This document shows positions 28,173 to 39,069 of a stretch of DNA of 64,000 bases, piece by piece. Positions within the stretch are counted from its first letter, which is position 1; each line of letters begins with the position of its first letter. Position numbers and translations under genes: made by a program. Under the pieces are notes generated by a model. That model did no database searches. It was not told where the DNA came from and saw nothing but the letters and a program-made list of their open reading frames with translations. The stretch spans positions 1-64,000 of the forward strand of contig DATILD010000042.1 of the NCBI GenBank assembly GCA_035476815.1, read 5' to 3'. The DNA is from Methylibium sp035476815. Lineage in GTDB: Bacteria > Pseudomonadota > Gammaproteobacteria > Burkholderiales > Burkholderiaceae_C.

Positions 28173-28616
28173 ATGAACACTGCCGTCAAGCCGCGCGGTT
28201 GTACCAATCTGAAGCTGCGCCAGCTAAGCCGCGTCGTCACGCGTCACTACGACCACTACGTCGCCGCCGCCGGGCTCAAGAACACGCAGTACGCGCTGCT
28301 GTCGCACGTGGTGGTGTCGGGCCCACTCCGTCCGAGCGATCTGGCGCAGCGCATGCAGCTGGATGCGTCGACGCTGACACGCAACCTGCAACCGCTCGTG
28401 GCGCGCGGCTGGGTGCAACTCGGCCCGGGCGAGAATGCGCGCAGCCGCCTCGTCGAACCGACCGACGCGGGGCGCGCCAAACGGGCTGAAGGACAACGCG
28501 CGTGGAAGCAGGCGCAGCTCGCTCTCAATGCACGGCTTGGAGCGGAGCGCGTCGCCGCGCTGCACGCCCTCATCGATGAGTGCATCGGATGCCTGGGCGA
28601 CGAGCTCGACGCATGA
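28173..28616 (+). CDS. MarR-family transcriptional regulator
   Basis: The 147-residue protein is a winged-helix MarR regulator: LSRVVTRHYDHYVAAAGLKNTQYALLSHV, the recognition region PLRPSDLAQRMQLDASTLTRNLQPLV, then GWVQLGPGENARSRLVEPTD (the wing). The first residues include a Cys (GCTNLKL), reminiscent of redox-sensing members, but nothing proves that. It is divergent from the thioesterase/thiolase/MaoC unit and probably controls it and itself. Confidence 0.9.
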   Translation: MNTAVKPRGCTNLKLRQLSRVVTRHYDHYVAAAGLKNTQYALLSHVVVSGPLRPSDLAQRMQLDASTLTRNLQPLVARGWVQLGPGENARSRLVEPTDAGRAKRAEGQRAWKQAQLALNARLGAERVAALHALIDECIGCLGDELDA

Positions 28617-28722
28617 CGGCCGCAGGTGGCGACGCCGGGCGAGCTGCGGCAGCTGCGGCAGCTGCTTCGGCTCGAGGACCGCGACAACGTCGGCTTCCGG
28701 GGCCCGGCGCTGGCGAGCTCAG

Positions 28723-28750
28723 GGAATCCTCCCGCTGCGTCCGGATTCCG
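28723..28750 (+). promoter_or_regulatory. putative activator site: GGAATCC / GGATTCC inverted pair containing the shared 15-mer
   Basis: GGAATCC (28723-28729) and GGATTCC (28743-28749) are exact inverted copies 13 bp apart. The right half lies inside TGCGTCCGGATTCCG, identical to 10355-10369. The site is about 120-145 bp before the -24 element, a normal distance for enhancer-binding proteins. Autoregulation by the gene downstream is inferred. Confidence 0.5.
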
Positions 28751-28867
28751 GACGACCTAATCTAGGGTCCGGAAAGCGTACGCCTGTCGACGGACGGGGC
28801 CGCGATGGCCTCAGGGTAAGCGCGCGGTTTTGGGGTCCGGCGGAGCCTTGAGCGGGCGTGGTGCACG

Positions 28868-28882
28868 TGGCACCAAGATTGC
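28868..28882 (+). promoter_or_regulatory. sigma-54 promoter of the AcoR-like regulator gene
   Basis: TGGCAC, CAAGA, TTGC gives a consensus -24/-12 element with GG and GC in correct register. It lies 93 bp before the ATG of the activator gene. Confidence 0.7.
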
Positions 28883-28974
28883 GATGCAATGACGGACAGG
28901 CTCGACCTGACGGGGTGTTGGGACCGGCGGGCAGGCTGGGTCGGAGCAGATAACGACATCACAGGAGACCGGCC

Positions 28975-31047
<2,073 letters not shown>

Positions 31048-31070
31048 GCATCGTTTGCCGAGGGCTCGAG

Positions 31071-31093
31071 CCGGGGGCGCCATGCGCCCCCGG
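31071..31093 (+). terminator. Rho-independent terminator after the activator gene
   Basis: CCGGGGGCGC and GCGCCCCCGG form a perfect 10-bp stem with a 3-base loop (CAT), followed by TTCGCTTTT. It lies 24 bp after the activator stop codon and separates it from the apc promoter. Confidence 0.75.
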
Positions 31094-31145
31094 TTCGCTT
31101 TTGCGCGCGGCCGCGGCCGCGCCACCGGGCGCGGCCATGCGAAAG

Positions 31146-31168
31146 CCGGAATGCCATACGGATTCCGG
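31146..31168 (+). promoter_or_regulatory. inverted repeat upstream of apcA (CCGGAAT-N9-ATTCCGG)
   Basis: CCGGAAT (31146-31152) and ATTCCGG (31162-31168) are perfect inverted copies nine bases apart. The right half is part of CGGATTCCGGACG, a 13-mer also found at 28742-28754. The site lies 80-102 bp before the apcA -24 element, so it is the likely binding site of the AcoR-like activator. Confidence 0.6.
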
Positions 31169-31179
31169 ACGCCCCGGAC

Positions 31180-31199
31180 GCCCCGGGGATCCCCGGGGC
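31180..31199. repeat. 20-bp perfect palindrome between the activator box and the apcA promoter
   Basis: GCCCCGGGGATCCCCGGGGC is a perfect 20-bp palindrome. It overlaps the second of two tandem GGACGCCCC copies (31167-31175 and 31176-31184). It may be a second protein-binding site or a cruciform-prone spacer; no family site is recognised. Confidence 0.5.
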
Positions 31200-31247
31200 C
31201 GACCCCCAAGTCATTGATTCGCAAGCGATTTTCCGGCGCGAGCGGTT

Positions 31248-31262
31248 TGGCATATCGATTGC
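31248..31262 (+). promoter_or_regulatory. sigma-54 promoter of the apc operon
   Basis: TGGCAT, ATCGA, TTGC has the correct -24/-12 spacing. It lies 44 bp before the apcA ATG, which fits a short leader. Confidence 0.72.
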
Positions 31263-31305
31263 GTTAACAGGGCAGCGACATCGACCACCAACCTGGGAAT
31301 CTCTC

Positions 31306-33243
31306 ATGGGTCTGCAAATCAACATCGACAACGGCGGCACGCTCACCGACATCTGCATCATCGGTCGCGAGCGTGTCGAGAAGACCAAGGTCCTCACCAC
31401 GCCCTACGACCTGAGCAAGTGCTTCTTCGAAGGCTTGCAGAAGGCGTCGGGGGTCATCTACGGCAAGCCCGACGTGAAGCGGCTGCTCGAAGAGGTCGAG
31501 CTGATCCGCTACTCGACGACGCAGGGCACCAACGCCATCTGCGAACGCAAGGGTCCGCGCCTCGGCCTGATCGTCGATGCCCGGGCGCGGGAACTGCCGG
31601 CCCAGCTGGCCGAGCACGATCCCGAGGTCTATCAGGCGCTCGTGGGCGAGCGGGTCGTGTACCTCGACACGGCGCTCGTCAAGGGCGACACCGGGCAGAT
31701 GGAGGTGGTCAAGGCGATCAACACGCTGACCGCCGCCGGCGCGAACCGCATCGTGCTCAGCTTCAGCGGGGCGGACTTCATCGCGACCGAAGACGCCTTC
31801 CGCAAGGTGGCGCTGCGCAAGTACCCGCGCCATCTGCTCGGCGCCGTGCCGATGCTGTACGGCAGCGACCTGAGCGTCGATGCCGATCCGGTGCGCCGGA
31901 CCTGGACCGCGCTGATCAATTCGTTTCTTCATCCGGCGATGGAGGCCTTCCTCTACAACGCCGAGAACCGGCTGCGCGAGTACCGCACCAAGAACCCGCT
32001 GCTGATCTTCCGCAACGACGGCGACGCCTCCCGCGTGGCCAAGACCATCGCGATCAAGACCTACAGCTCCGGTCCGCGCGGCGGCATGGAGGGCGTCAAG
32101 ACCTTCTCCAAGCTCTACGGCTTCTCGGACGTCGTGTCCATCGACGTCGGCGGCACCACCACCGACATCGGCCAGTACCTTGACGGCACGGTGGCCGAAG
32201 TGCGCCGGGGCCACGTGGAAGGCATCAGCGTCTCGCTGCCGCTGTGCGAGATCCTGAGTGCGGGCGCCGGCGGCAGCTCGATCTTCAAGGTCGTCAAGGG
32301 CAAGATCGTCATCGGACCGGAGAGCGTCGGTGCCGTGCCGGGGCCGGCCTGCTTCGGTCGCGGCGGCCAGTTCGCCACCATCACGGACGGCAGCCTGCTG
32401 GCGGGCCTGTTCGATCCGAAGTCCTACTTCGGCGGCGGCATGGGCCTGGACCTGGACCGTGCCGCCACCGCCGTGTCGGTGAACATCGCGACCCCGCTGG
32501 GCCTGAAGCTCGACGACGCGCTGCAGCAGATGGAGCTGGCCTTCGAGGACAAGGTCGCTGCGGAACTGCACCGCGTGACCAAGGTGTCCAAGGACAGCGT
32601 GCTGCTGGCCTTCGGCGGCGCCGGGCCGCTGAACGCCTGCGGCGTGGCCGAGATGGCCGGCATCACCCGGGTGGCGATTCCGAAGATGGCGGCGGTGTTC
32701 AGCGCCTATGGCATCGGCACCTGCGACATCTCGCAGCGCTACGCCGTCTCGCTCGAAGCGCACGACCAGCAGGGCCTGGAAGACGCCCTGGCGGTGCTGC
32801 GCGCGAGGGCTTCGCGCGACATGTTCGCCGAGGGCGTCGGCAAGGGCGACTACGAGATCGAGGCGCGGCTGGTCGTGACCGACAGCCACGGCAAGGAGCA
32901 GCCGTTCCCGCTGTCCGACACGCCGACCTTCCCGGCCGCGCTCGCCAAGGGATCGACGGTCGAGCTGGAGCTGGCGGCCATCAAGCGCCTGCGCGAGGAG
33001 CGCGGCAGCGCGGCGAAGTTCGTCGAGCGGGCGGCGGCGCAGCCGGTCGGAACCCGCAACGTCCTGACGCGCAACCATGGACGCATCGACGTGCCGGTCT
33101 ACCAGCTGGCGCAGCTGCAGGTGGGGGACCACGCCGCCGGGCCCGCGATCCTCGAAGAGGACTATTTCACCTGCCGCGTGCTGGATGGATGGAGCTTTGT
33201 CATCAGCGATGCCGGTGACGTTTTGTTGAACAGAAGGGCTTGA
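31306..33243 (+). CDS. apcA: acetophenone carboxylase-type subunit A (HyuA-like)
   Basis: The 645-residue protein is a hydantoinase A/ASKHA-fold subunit: INIDNGGTLTDICII at the N-terminus (phosphate-binding loop), STTQGTNAICERKG, a central VSIDVGGTTTDIGQYLDG and a C-terminal domain with GRIDVPVYQLAQL. The acetophenone carboxylase of Aromatoleum has an ApcA of this size, and the order A-B-C-D-E is the same here. This class uses ATP to activate both bicarbonate and the ketone enol, giving a beta-keto acid. A three-subunit acetone carboxylase is less likely because two HyuA-type subunits and an ApcE-like gene are present. The true substrate (acetophenone, hydroxyacetophenone or other) is unknown. 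It overlaps apcB by 4 bp. Confidence 0.82.
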   Translation: MGLQINIDNGGTLTDICIIGRERVEKTKVLTTPYDLSKCFFEGLQKASGVIYGKPDVKRLLEEVELIRYSTTQGTNAICERKGPRLGLIVDARARELPAQLAEHDPEVYQALVGERVVYLDTALVKGDTGQMEVVKAINTLTAAGANRIVLSFSGADFIATEDAFRKVALRKYPRHLLGAVPMLYGSDLSVDADPVRRTWTALINSFLHPAMEAFLYNAENRLREYRTKNPLLIFRNDGDASRVAKTIAIKTYSSGPRGGMEGVKTFSKLYGFSDVVSIDVGGTTTDIGQYLDGTVAEVRRGHVEGISVSLPLCEILSAGAGGSSIFKVVKGKIVIGPESVGAVPGPACFGRGGQFATITDGSLLAGLFDPKSYFGGGMGLDLDRAATAVSVNIATPLGLKLDDALQQMELAFEDKVAAELHRVTKVSKDSVLLAFGGAGPLNACGVAEMAGITRVAIPKMAAVFSAYGIGTCDISQRYAVSLEAHDQQGLEDALAVLRARASRDMFAEGVGKGDYEIEARLVVTDSHGKEQPFPLSDTPTFPAALAKGSTVELELAAIKRLREERGSAAKFVERAAAQPVGTRNVLTRNHGRIDVPVYQLAQLQVGDHAAGPAILEEDYFTCRVLDGWSFVISDAGDVLLNRRA

Positions 33244-33650
33244 AGATCATGAAGGTATTGATGACTGAATACCTGCGCGTCGATCTGGACGCGGAGCAAT
33301 GGGAATGCCGGGTCTGCGACCACGTGATCGGGCCGGCCACGAGCAGCTACAAGGAAGGCCTGCTGGTGCACGACCGCGACCCGCGGGAGATCCATCCGCC
33401 GATCCTCGATCCGGAGCGCTACCGCTTCACCTTCAGTCCCGACCCCGAGTGGGTCCGGATCCTGGAGTACTACTGCCCGCACTGCGGCACCCAGGTCGAG
33501 ACCGAGTACGCCGTCCCCGGCCATCCGCCGCTCTACGACATGCAGCCCGACCTGCCGGCCCTGCGCGCGCAGTGGGCGCGCCGCGAAGAGCTGAAGGACG
33601 CCGTCCCCGGCCCGGCCGTGACGAGCAATCCGAGTGGTCATCAGCACTGA
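33240..33650 (+). CDS. apcB: acetophenone carboxylase-type subunit B (zinc-ribbon, gamma-like)
   Basis: The 136-residue protein has two CxxC pairs, WECRVCDHV near residue 22 and YYCPHCGTQ near 80, typical of the small zinc-binding subunit of acetone/acetophenone carboxylases. IHPPILDPERYRFTFSPDPE and a YDMQPDLPAL segment are also in this family style. It probably binds zinc structurally within the core complex. ATGA overlap with apcA indicates coupled translation. The first ATG is at 33240; a second in-frame ATG near 33249 is possible. Confidence 0.8.
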   Translation: MKIMKVLMTEYLRVDLDAEQWECRVCDHVIGPATSSYKEGLLVHDRDPREIHPPILDPERYRFTFSPDPEWVRILEYYCPHCGTQVETEYAVPGHPPLYDMQPDLPALRAQWARREELKDAVPGPAVTSNPSGHQH

Positions 33651-33727
33651 GGCCTGCAGGCATTCACGGCAGTCGGCCGCCGTGCCGCGAAGGCGGCCGG
33701 CTGGCGCAATCCATGCGAGGAGATGAA

Positions 33728-35863
33728 ATGAGGCGTGTATCCGTTGACATCGGTGGGACCTTCACCGACTGCTTCGTGGTCTGGGATGGCAAGTACATCG
33801 AGGCGAAGGCCCTCACCACCCACCACAACCTGGCGCTCGGCTTCAACGAGGCGCTCGGCAAGGCCAACAAGGTGCTGGGGCTCGAGCTAGAGACCATCCT
33901 GTCCGAGGTGGACTCGGTTCGCTACGCGACCACGCTCGGCACCAATGCGCTGATCGAGCACAAGGGCCCGAAGATGGGCATGCTCGTGACCGCGGGCTAC
34001 GAGGCGACCGTGCCCTTGAGCCGCGCGCGCGGCTACGGCGAAGGACTCGACAACCTCGGCAAGCAGGACATGCCGAACGCCCAGCGCCCGGCGCCGCTGG
34101 TCGAGGCCCACATGATCCGCGGCGTGCGCGAGCGCCTGGACTTCCAGGGCCAGCTGGTGATGCCGCTGGACGAAGAGGACGTGCGCACGCAGATCCGCTC
34201 GCTGGTCGACCGCGGCGCCCAGATCATCATCGTGGCGCTGGTCAACAGCGTGGTCAACCCGGCCCACGAGCAGCGCATCGAGGAGATCCTGTTCGAGGAG
34301 TACCCCTCGCACCTGCTGGGGGCGATCCCGGTGATCCTGTCGCACCAGGTCGCGGGCCGCAAGGGCGAGTACGTGCGCGCCACCTCGGCGGTGGTGGACG
34401 GCTACCTGCACTCGACGATGTACCACGCGCTGTCGGCGCTGGAGCAGAACCTGCGCGCCCATCGCTACGACAAGCCGATGCTGGTGATCCACAACTCCGG
34501 CGGCATGGCGCAGCTGAACTCCACCGATGCGCTGCAGACCATCCACTCCGGCCCGGTGTCGGGGATCGCCGCGTCCGAGCACCTGGCGATGCATGCCGGG
34601 CTGGGCAACGTCGTGGCCACCGACATGGGCGGCACGAGCTACGACATCGGCATCGTCGTCGACGGCGGCGTCAAGCACTACGACTTCAACCCGGTGATCG
34701 ACCGCTGGCTGGTGTCGGTGCCGATGGTGCACCTGGTGACGCTGGGCGCCGGCGGCGGCTCGATCGCCAGCTACGACCGCATGTACGAGACGGTGAAGTG
34801 CGGACCGCAAAGCGCGGGCTCCGACCCGGGTCCGGCCTGCTACGACCGCGGCGGCATGAACCCCACCGTCACCGACGCCGACCTGCTGCTCGGCTACCTG
34901 GACCCGAAGAACTACGCCGGCGGCTCGATTCCGCTGAACCCGCGCCGTGCGTCGGCCGCCATCGAGGACACCTTGTGCGAGGACCTCGACTGCTCGGTGA
35001 TCGAGGCGGCGCTGATGATCCGCGAGAAGGTGGACGACAACATGGCCAACGGCCTGTTCACGGAGCTGCGTGCGCGGGGCTACGACCCGAAGGAGTTCAC
35101 GATGCTGGCCTACGGCGGCAACGGGCCGCTGCACTGCTGCGGCATCGCGCGCAACCTGGGCATCGACAAGATCCTCGCGCCGCCGCTCAGCTCGGTGTTC
35201 TCGGCCGTGGGGGCCGGCAACATGCACCAGCTCCACATCCACGAGCAGTCGCTCTACATGGTGCTGTACGACTCGAACACGCGCCACATCTTCGACGACT
35301 ACACGCGCTTCAACAGCATCGTCGCCGAGTTGAAGGAGATGGGCACGCAGGACCTGATCCGCCAGGGCATCGCGCGCGACCAGATCCAGCACAACCTCGA
35401 ACTGGACATGCGCTACGGCAACCAGCTGGTGCAGACGACCGCGGTGATTCCGCAGCACGAAGTGCACGGGCCGACCGACGTGCTGGCGATCATCTCGCAG
35501 TTCTCGAACGACTACGGCAAGCGCTTCGGCGAGGGCAGTCAGGCGCCGGAGGCCGGCATCCGGATCAACACCATCCGCGTGGCGGCCTTCGTGCAGCACG
35601 AGACCGTCGAGTTCGAGGACATCAAGCCGGTGTCCGAGAGCCAGCGCAAGTCGCCGCCGAAGCCCGAGACGGTGCGGCGGTGCCACTTCGTCGGCCACGA
35701 CGGCCCGATCGAGACCCCGGTCTGGAACCGCGCATCGATCCAGCCGGGGGTGCAGATCCCCGGTCCCGCCATCGTTGCCTCGGAAGTGACCACCTTCCTG
35801 GTCGACCCGGGCTGGAACTTCGTGGCGGCACGGCAAGGCGCCTCCTGGTTCCTGCGCGCCTGA
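33728..35863 (+). CDS. apcC: acetophenone carboxylase-type subunit C (HyuA-like)
   Basis: The 711-residue protein is the second hydantoinase A-type subunit. It shows VSVDIGGTFTDCFVVWDG at the start, YATTLGTNALIEHKGPK, HQVAGRKGEYVRATSAVVDG, a central VATDMGGTSYDIGIVVDGG, and the GPACYDRGG motif near residue 377. It resembles the beta subunit of acetone carboxylase. The chosen ATG has GAGGAG upstream; the frame is open further 5' but lacks a good start. In Apc the two HyuA-type subunits are thought to activate different substrates with ATP. The 77-bp gap after apcB contains no gene. Confidence 0.83.
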   Translation: MRRVSVDIGGTFTDCFVVWDGKYIEAKALTTHHNLALGFNEALGKANKVLGLELETILSEVDSVRYATTLGTNALIEHKGPKMGMLVTAGYEATVPLSRARGYGEGLDNLGKQDMPNAQRPAPLVEAHMIRGVRERLDFQGQLVMPLDEEDVRTQIRSLVDRGAQIIIVALVNSVVNPAHEQRIEEILFEEYPSHLLGAIPVILSHQVAGRKGEYVRATSAVVDGYLHSTMYHALSALEQNLRAHRYDKPMLVIHNSGGMAQLNSTDALQTIHSGPVSGIAASEHLAMHAGLGNVVATDMGGTSYDIGIVVDGGVKHYDFNPVIDRWLVSVPMVHLVTLGAGGGSIASYDRMYETVKCGPQSAGSDPGPACYDRGGMNPTVTDADLLLGYLDPKNYAGGSIPLNPRRASAAIEDTLCEDLDCSVIEAALMIREKVDDNMANGLFTELRARGYDPKEFTMLAYGGNGPLHCCGIARNLGIDKILAPPLSSVFSAVGAGNMHQLHIHEQSLYMVLYDSNTRHIFDDYTRFNSIVAELKEMGTQDLIRQGIARDQIQHNLELDMRYGNQLVQTTAVIPQHEVHGPTDVLAIISQFSNDYGKRFGEGSQAPEAGIRINTIRVAAFVQHETVEFEDIKPVSESQRKSPPKPETVRRCHFVGHDGPIETPVWNRASIQPGVQIPGPAIVASEVTTFLVDPGWNFVAARQGASWFLRA

Positions 35864-35907
35864 GCGCGCGCAGGACATCGCCAGACCGACAAACAAAGAG
35901 GATGCAA

Positions 35908-38184
35908 ATGAGCGAAACCCTAGTGCCCACGGCCGCCAAGCTGCCCAGTGCCGAAGAAATCGCACTGATCAAGAAGTTCCTGAACGACACCACGCTGTTC
36001 CTCGGGCCCGATCCCGAGATCATGCAGAACCACGACCTGATGCCGCGCAGCGAGACCGAGGACCTGTGCATCCACAAGGTCAGCGATGCCCACACGGTGG
36101 CCAAGATCCGCGACCGCATCCAGGCCGGCTGCGACGAAGGCTTCGAGATGGTCGAGCAGATGGGGGCGGCCCCCGGGGCCAAGTGGGGCGACATCATCAC
36201 CGGCGTGTACTCGGCCGCGGGCGACCTGGCGATCGCCAGCGCCGGCGGCGTGCTGATCTTCTCGACGCTGGTGCACCACCCGATCAAGTTCATCATCAAG
36301 AACTGGGTCAACGAGCCGACCGTCGGCGTGCGCGAGGGCGATGGCTTCATCCACAACGACTCGCGCTACGGCAACGTCCACAACACCGATCAGAGCATGA
36401 TCCTGCCCATCTTCCACAAGGGCAAGCTGGTGTGCTGGGTGGCCTCGACGGTGCACGAGGGCGAGAACGGCGCCATCGAACCGGGCGGCATGCCGTCGAT
36501 GGCGGAGAGCCCGTGCGACGAGGGGCTGAAGATGTGCCCCTTCAAGGTGGTCGAGAACTACCAGATCAAGCGCGACATCCTGACCTTCCTGCAGAACTCG
36601 GTGCGCGAGCCCAAGCTCCAGTACGAGGACATGAAGGTCAAGCTGTTCGCCTGCCTGCGCATCAAGCAGCGCATCGAGGAGACGCTGAACACCGACGGGC
36701 CGGAGGCCCTGATCTCGACGTTGCGCCTGACGATGGAGAACGTGCGCGCCGAGGTCAAGCGCCGCATCAGCGAGTGGCCCGACATGACGGTGCGCACCTA
36801 CATCATCCAGGACTCGACGCTGCGCGAGAACTGCCTGGTGAAGATCAACTGCAAGCTCACCAAGACCGGCGACCGGCTGATCTTCGACTTCCGCGGCTCC
36901 AGTCCGGAGTTCACCAACCGCGCCACCAACACCATCGTCGCCGGGCTCAAGGGCATGCTGGCGCAGGTCTTCCTGTGCTACGTGTGGCCGGACCTGCCGC
37001 GGGGTCAGGCGGCCTTCGCGCCGATCGAGGTCATCACCGACCCGCATTCGATCGTCAACTGCTCCTACGACGCACCGAACTCGCAGAGCCTGATGTCGAT
37101 CTTCACCGGCTTCACGGCCGGCCAGCACGCGGTGGCCAAGTTCCTCTACAGCTGCCCGGAGAAGTACACCAAGGTGCACGCGCCGACCTTCAACATGATC
37201 AACACCTTCATCTGGGGTGGGGTCAGCCAGCACGGCGAGACGCTGGGCAACCTGTGCGCCGACCTGAACGGCATGGGCGCGGGCGCCCGCTCCGACATGG
37301 ACGGCGAGCATGCGCTGGCGCCGATCTTCGCGACGATGGCCGACATCGGCGAGCAGGAGCTCAACGAGGAGGACGTGCCCTTCCTGCAGCTCGTGTCGAA
37401 GAAGATGACGCGCGACGCCATCGCCCCGGGCAAGTACCGCGGCGGCCAGGGCTACACCATGATCGTGGCCACCAAGGACAGCGATCAGTGGGGCTTCATG
37501 ACCGTCTGCCAGGGTGCCAAGTTCCCGCCGCTGCAGGGCCTGTTCGGCGGCTACGCCTGCGGCGCCTACCCGCTGTGCAAGGTCAAGGGCGTGGACGTCT
37601 ACGACGTGCTGCTGAACGAGCCGGAGCGCTTCAAGCATTCGATCGCCGAGATCATGAACGAACGGCCCTTCGACAACGCGACCTACACCACCCACCACAT
37701 GGGCATGGGCTTCGAGATCTCGAAGCGCGGCGAGCTCTTCATGATCTCCCAGGGCGCCGGTGCCGGGTATGGCGACCTGCTGGAGCGCGACCCCATGGCC
37801 GTGGTCCGGGACATCGAGGAAGGCCTGATGTCGCCCGAGGTGGCGGAGCGCCTGTACAAGGTCAAGTTCGATCCGGTCACGCTGGCCATCGACTACGCGT
37901 CGACCGACGCGCTGCGCGCTGCCGAACGCAAGGCCCGTGTGGCGCGCGGGGTCCCGTACAAGGACTTCGTCAAGACCTGGAACAAGCCGAAGCCGCCGTC
38001 GCATCTGCAGTACTTCGGCTGCTGGGGCGACGACGTGGCGACGCTGTATGTCGGCAGCCCCGACATCACCCGCGACGCCAGCACGCCGAAGCCCAACTAC
38101 ATGCGCAACCCCAAGGACGTCCGCATCGACGAGCTCGAGGCGCGCCTGGCCACGCTGGGTCAGCTGGGGGAAGAGAAGCAATGA
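35908..38184 (+). CDS. apcD: acetophenone carboxylase-type subunit D (HyuB-like)
   Basis: The 758-residue protein is a hydantoinase B-type subunit, the size of the alpha subunit of acetone carboxylase. Recognisable parts are GDIITGVYSAAGDLAIASAG, VREGDGFIHNDSRYGNVHNT (metal/active-site region), CSYDAPNSQSLMSIFTGFT, and PGKYRGGQGYTMIVATKDS. The carboxylation step and the metal site are placed in this subunit in the family. AAAGAGG precedes the ATG at 35908; an ATG two codons earlier is possible. The stop overlaps apcE by 4 bp. Confidence 0.85.
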   Translation: MSETLVPTAAKLPSAEEIALIKKFLNDTTLFLGPDPEIMQNHDLMPRSETEDLCIHKVSDAHTVAKIRDRIQAGCDEGFEMVEQMGAAPGAKWGDIITGVYSAAGDLAIASAGGVLIFSTLVHHPIKFIIKNWVNEPTVGVREGDGFIHNDSRYGNVHNTDQSMILPIFHKGKLVCWVASTVHEGENGAIEPGGMPSMAESPCDEGLKMCPFKVVENYQIKRDILTFLQNSVREPKLQYEDMKVKLFACLRIKQRIEETLNTDGPEALISTLRLTMENVRAEVKRRISEWPDMTVRTYIIQDSTLRENCLVKINCKLTKTGDRLIFDFRGSSPEFTNRATNTIVAGLKGMLAQVFLCYVWPDLPRGQAAFAPIEVITDPHSIVNCSYDAPNSQSLMSIFTGFTAGQHAVAKFLYSCPEKYTKVHAPTFNMINTFIWGGVSQHGETLGNLCADLNGMGAGARSDMDGEHALAPIFATMADIGEQELNEEDVPFLQLVSKKMTRDAIAPGKYRGGQGYTMIVATKDSDQWGFMTVCQGAKFPPLQGLFGGYACGAYPLCKVKGVDVYDVLLNEPERFKHSIAEIMNERPFDNATYTTHHMGMGFEISKRGELFMISQGAGAGYGDLLERDPMAVVRDIEEGLMSPEVAERLYKVKFDPVTLAIDYASTDALRAAERKARVARGVPYKDFVKTWNKPKPPSHLQYFGCWGDDVATLYVGSPDITRDASTPKPNYMRNPKDVRIDELEARLATLGQLGEEKQ

Positions 38185-39047
38185 GCCGGCCACTCGCCGA
38201 GCTGCTCCCCGGCTCGGCGGGCGGCGGGTCGATCCGGGTCTGGCTGAAGTCGTCGGCCTACACGAGTCGGCTGCTGCTCGGCGAAGCGGGTGACCCGTGG
38301 GTCTCGGCGGCCCACTACCTGGCCTACTTCTCCCAGGCGCATGGCCTGCTCAAGCCGGACGTGGCCGTGCTCGAGGTCGGCGAGCTGTACGACGCGTGGG
38401 CGGCCCGCCATGGCGGGCTGGTGGTGGCGCCGGGCAGCCGGCGGCGTCCGGCCACGGCGTTGCGAAGACTGCTGGAACCCGCCGGGCCCAAGGAGCTCCT
38501 GGCCGAGGTGGTCGGCGCCGTCCTCGCGCACCTGCGCGGGCAGGCGCCGCTGGTGCTGGCCATGCCGTCGCCGAAGTGCTGGCTGGGCATCGCGAACCGC
38601 ATGACGGGTCGCCTCGACATCGAGGCGACCGGCGACGACATCGAGGACGCCGCGATGTACGTGGCCGATCTGCTGCGCGCCGTGTCCGCCTTCGAGGTGT
38701 CCGGTCTGCTGCTCGAGGAAGACCCGGACGATGCGGCGTTCTCTGGCGAGGACCTGGCGCGCTACCAGTCGGTCGTCAACGTCGTGCGGCATTACCGGTG
38801 GTCCGTCGCGCTGCGGCTGCCCGCGGGTTCGGTGCTGCAGGCGGAGGCGCTGAACGATCTCGACGCGGTGATCTCGCCGCGGGTCGACCACGCCGGCGGC
38901 GCCGCCGTGGGGCGCGACATCAGCATGGCCTTTGCCGCCGGGCAGCGCATCCCGCCGCTCGCGGAGCGCCAGTTCCACTTCGCGCAGATCCAGCCGGGTC
39001 TGCGTCCGGAGTCGGTGCTGGAGGCCATGTCGCAGTTGCGCGCGTAG
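38181..39047 (+). CDS. apcE: acetophenone carboxylase-type subunit E
   Basis: The 288-residue protein has no common catalytic motif that I recognise. It begins MSRPLAELLPGSAGGGSIR and has alternating strand/helix units such as LVLAMPSPKCWLGIANRMTG and VSGLLLEEDPDDAAF, consistent with a barrel fold. Size (about 31 kDa), ATGA overlap with apcD and place in the operon match ApcE (epsilon) of acetophenone carboxylase, a loosely bound subunit needed for activity in Aromatoleum. Acetone carboxylases lack it, so this gene is the main argument for an aryl-ketone-type enzyme. The assignment rests more on context than on motifs. Confidence 0.68.
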   Translation: MSRPLAELLPGSAGGGSIRVWLKSSAYTSRLLLGEAGDPWVSAAHYLAYFSQAHGLLKPDVAVLEVGELYDAWAARHGGLVVAPGSRRRPATALRRLLEPAGPKELLAEVVGAVLAHLRGQAPLVLAMPSPKCWLGIANRMTGRLDIEATGDDIEDAAMYVADLLRAVSAFEVSGLLLEEDPDDAAFSGEDLARYQSVVNVVRHYRWSVALRLPAGSVLQAEALNDLDAVISPRVDHAGGAAVGRDISMAFAAGQRIPPLAERQFHFAQIQPGLRPESVLEAMSQLRA

Positions 39048-39069
39048 CGCGCAGCACCAGGAGCACCCA

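Larger units (their letters stand above)
28617..28974 (+). other. 358-bp promoter region of the AcoR-like gene
   Basis: No gene is recognised here. A short GCGGCAGCT repeat occurs near 28640. From 28723 on there is a GGAATCC/GGATTCC inverted pair, the 15-mer shared with the 10.3-kb region, and at 28868 a sigma-54 promoter, which leads to the activator gene. Confidence 0.6.

Noticed and set aside
33887..35965. Long minus-strand frame opposite apcC
   Set aside because: Its composition (His/Arg/Val/Asp-rich, no motif) is that of an antisense shadow; the plus strand has clear ASKHA motifs.
31306..38184. Annotation as acetone carboxylase (acxABC)
   Set aside because: Two HyuA-type subunits and a fifth ApcE-like gene are present, which fits the acetophenone carboxylase layout better. 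Acetone as a side substrate is not excluded.
31306..38184. Annotation as hydantoinase/oxoprolinase
   Set aside because: HyuA/HyuB similarity is shared by the whole superfamily. The zinc-ribbon subunit and AcoR-like activator point to a ketone carboxylase.
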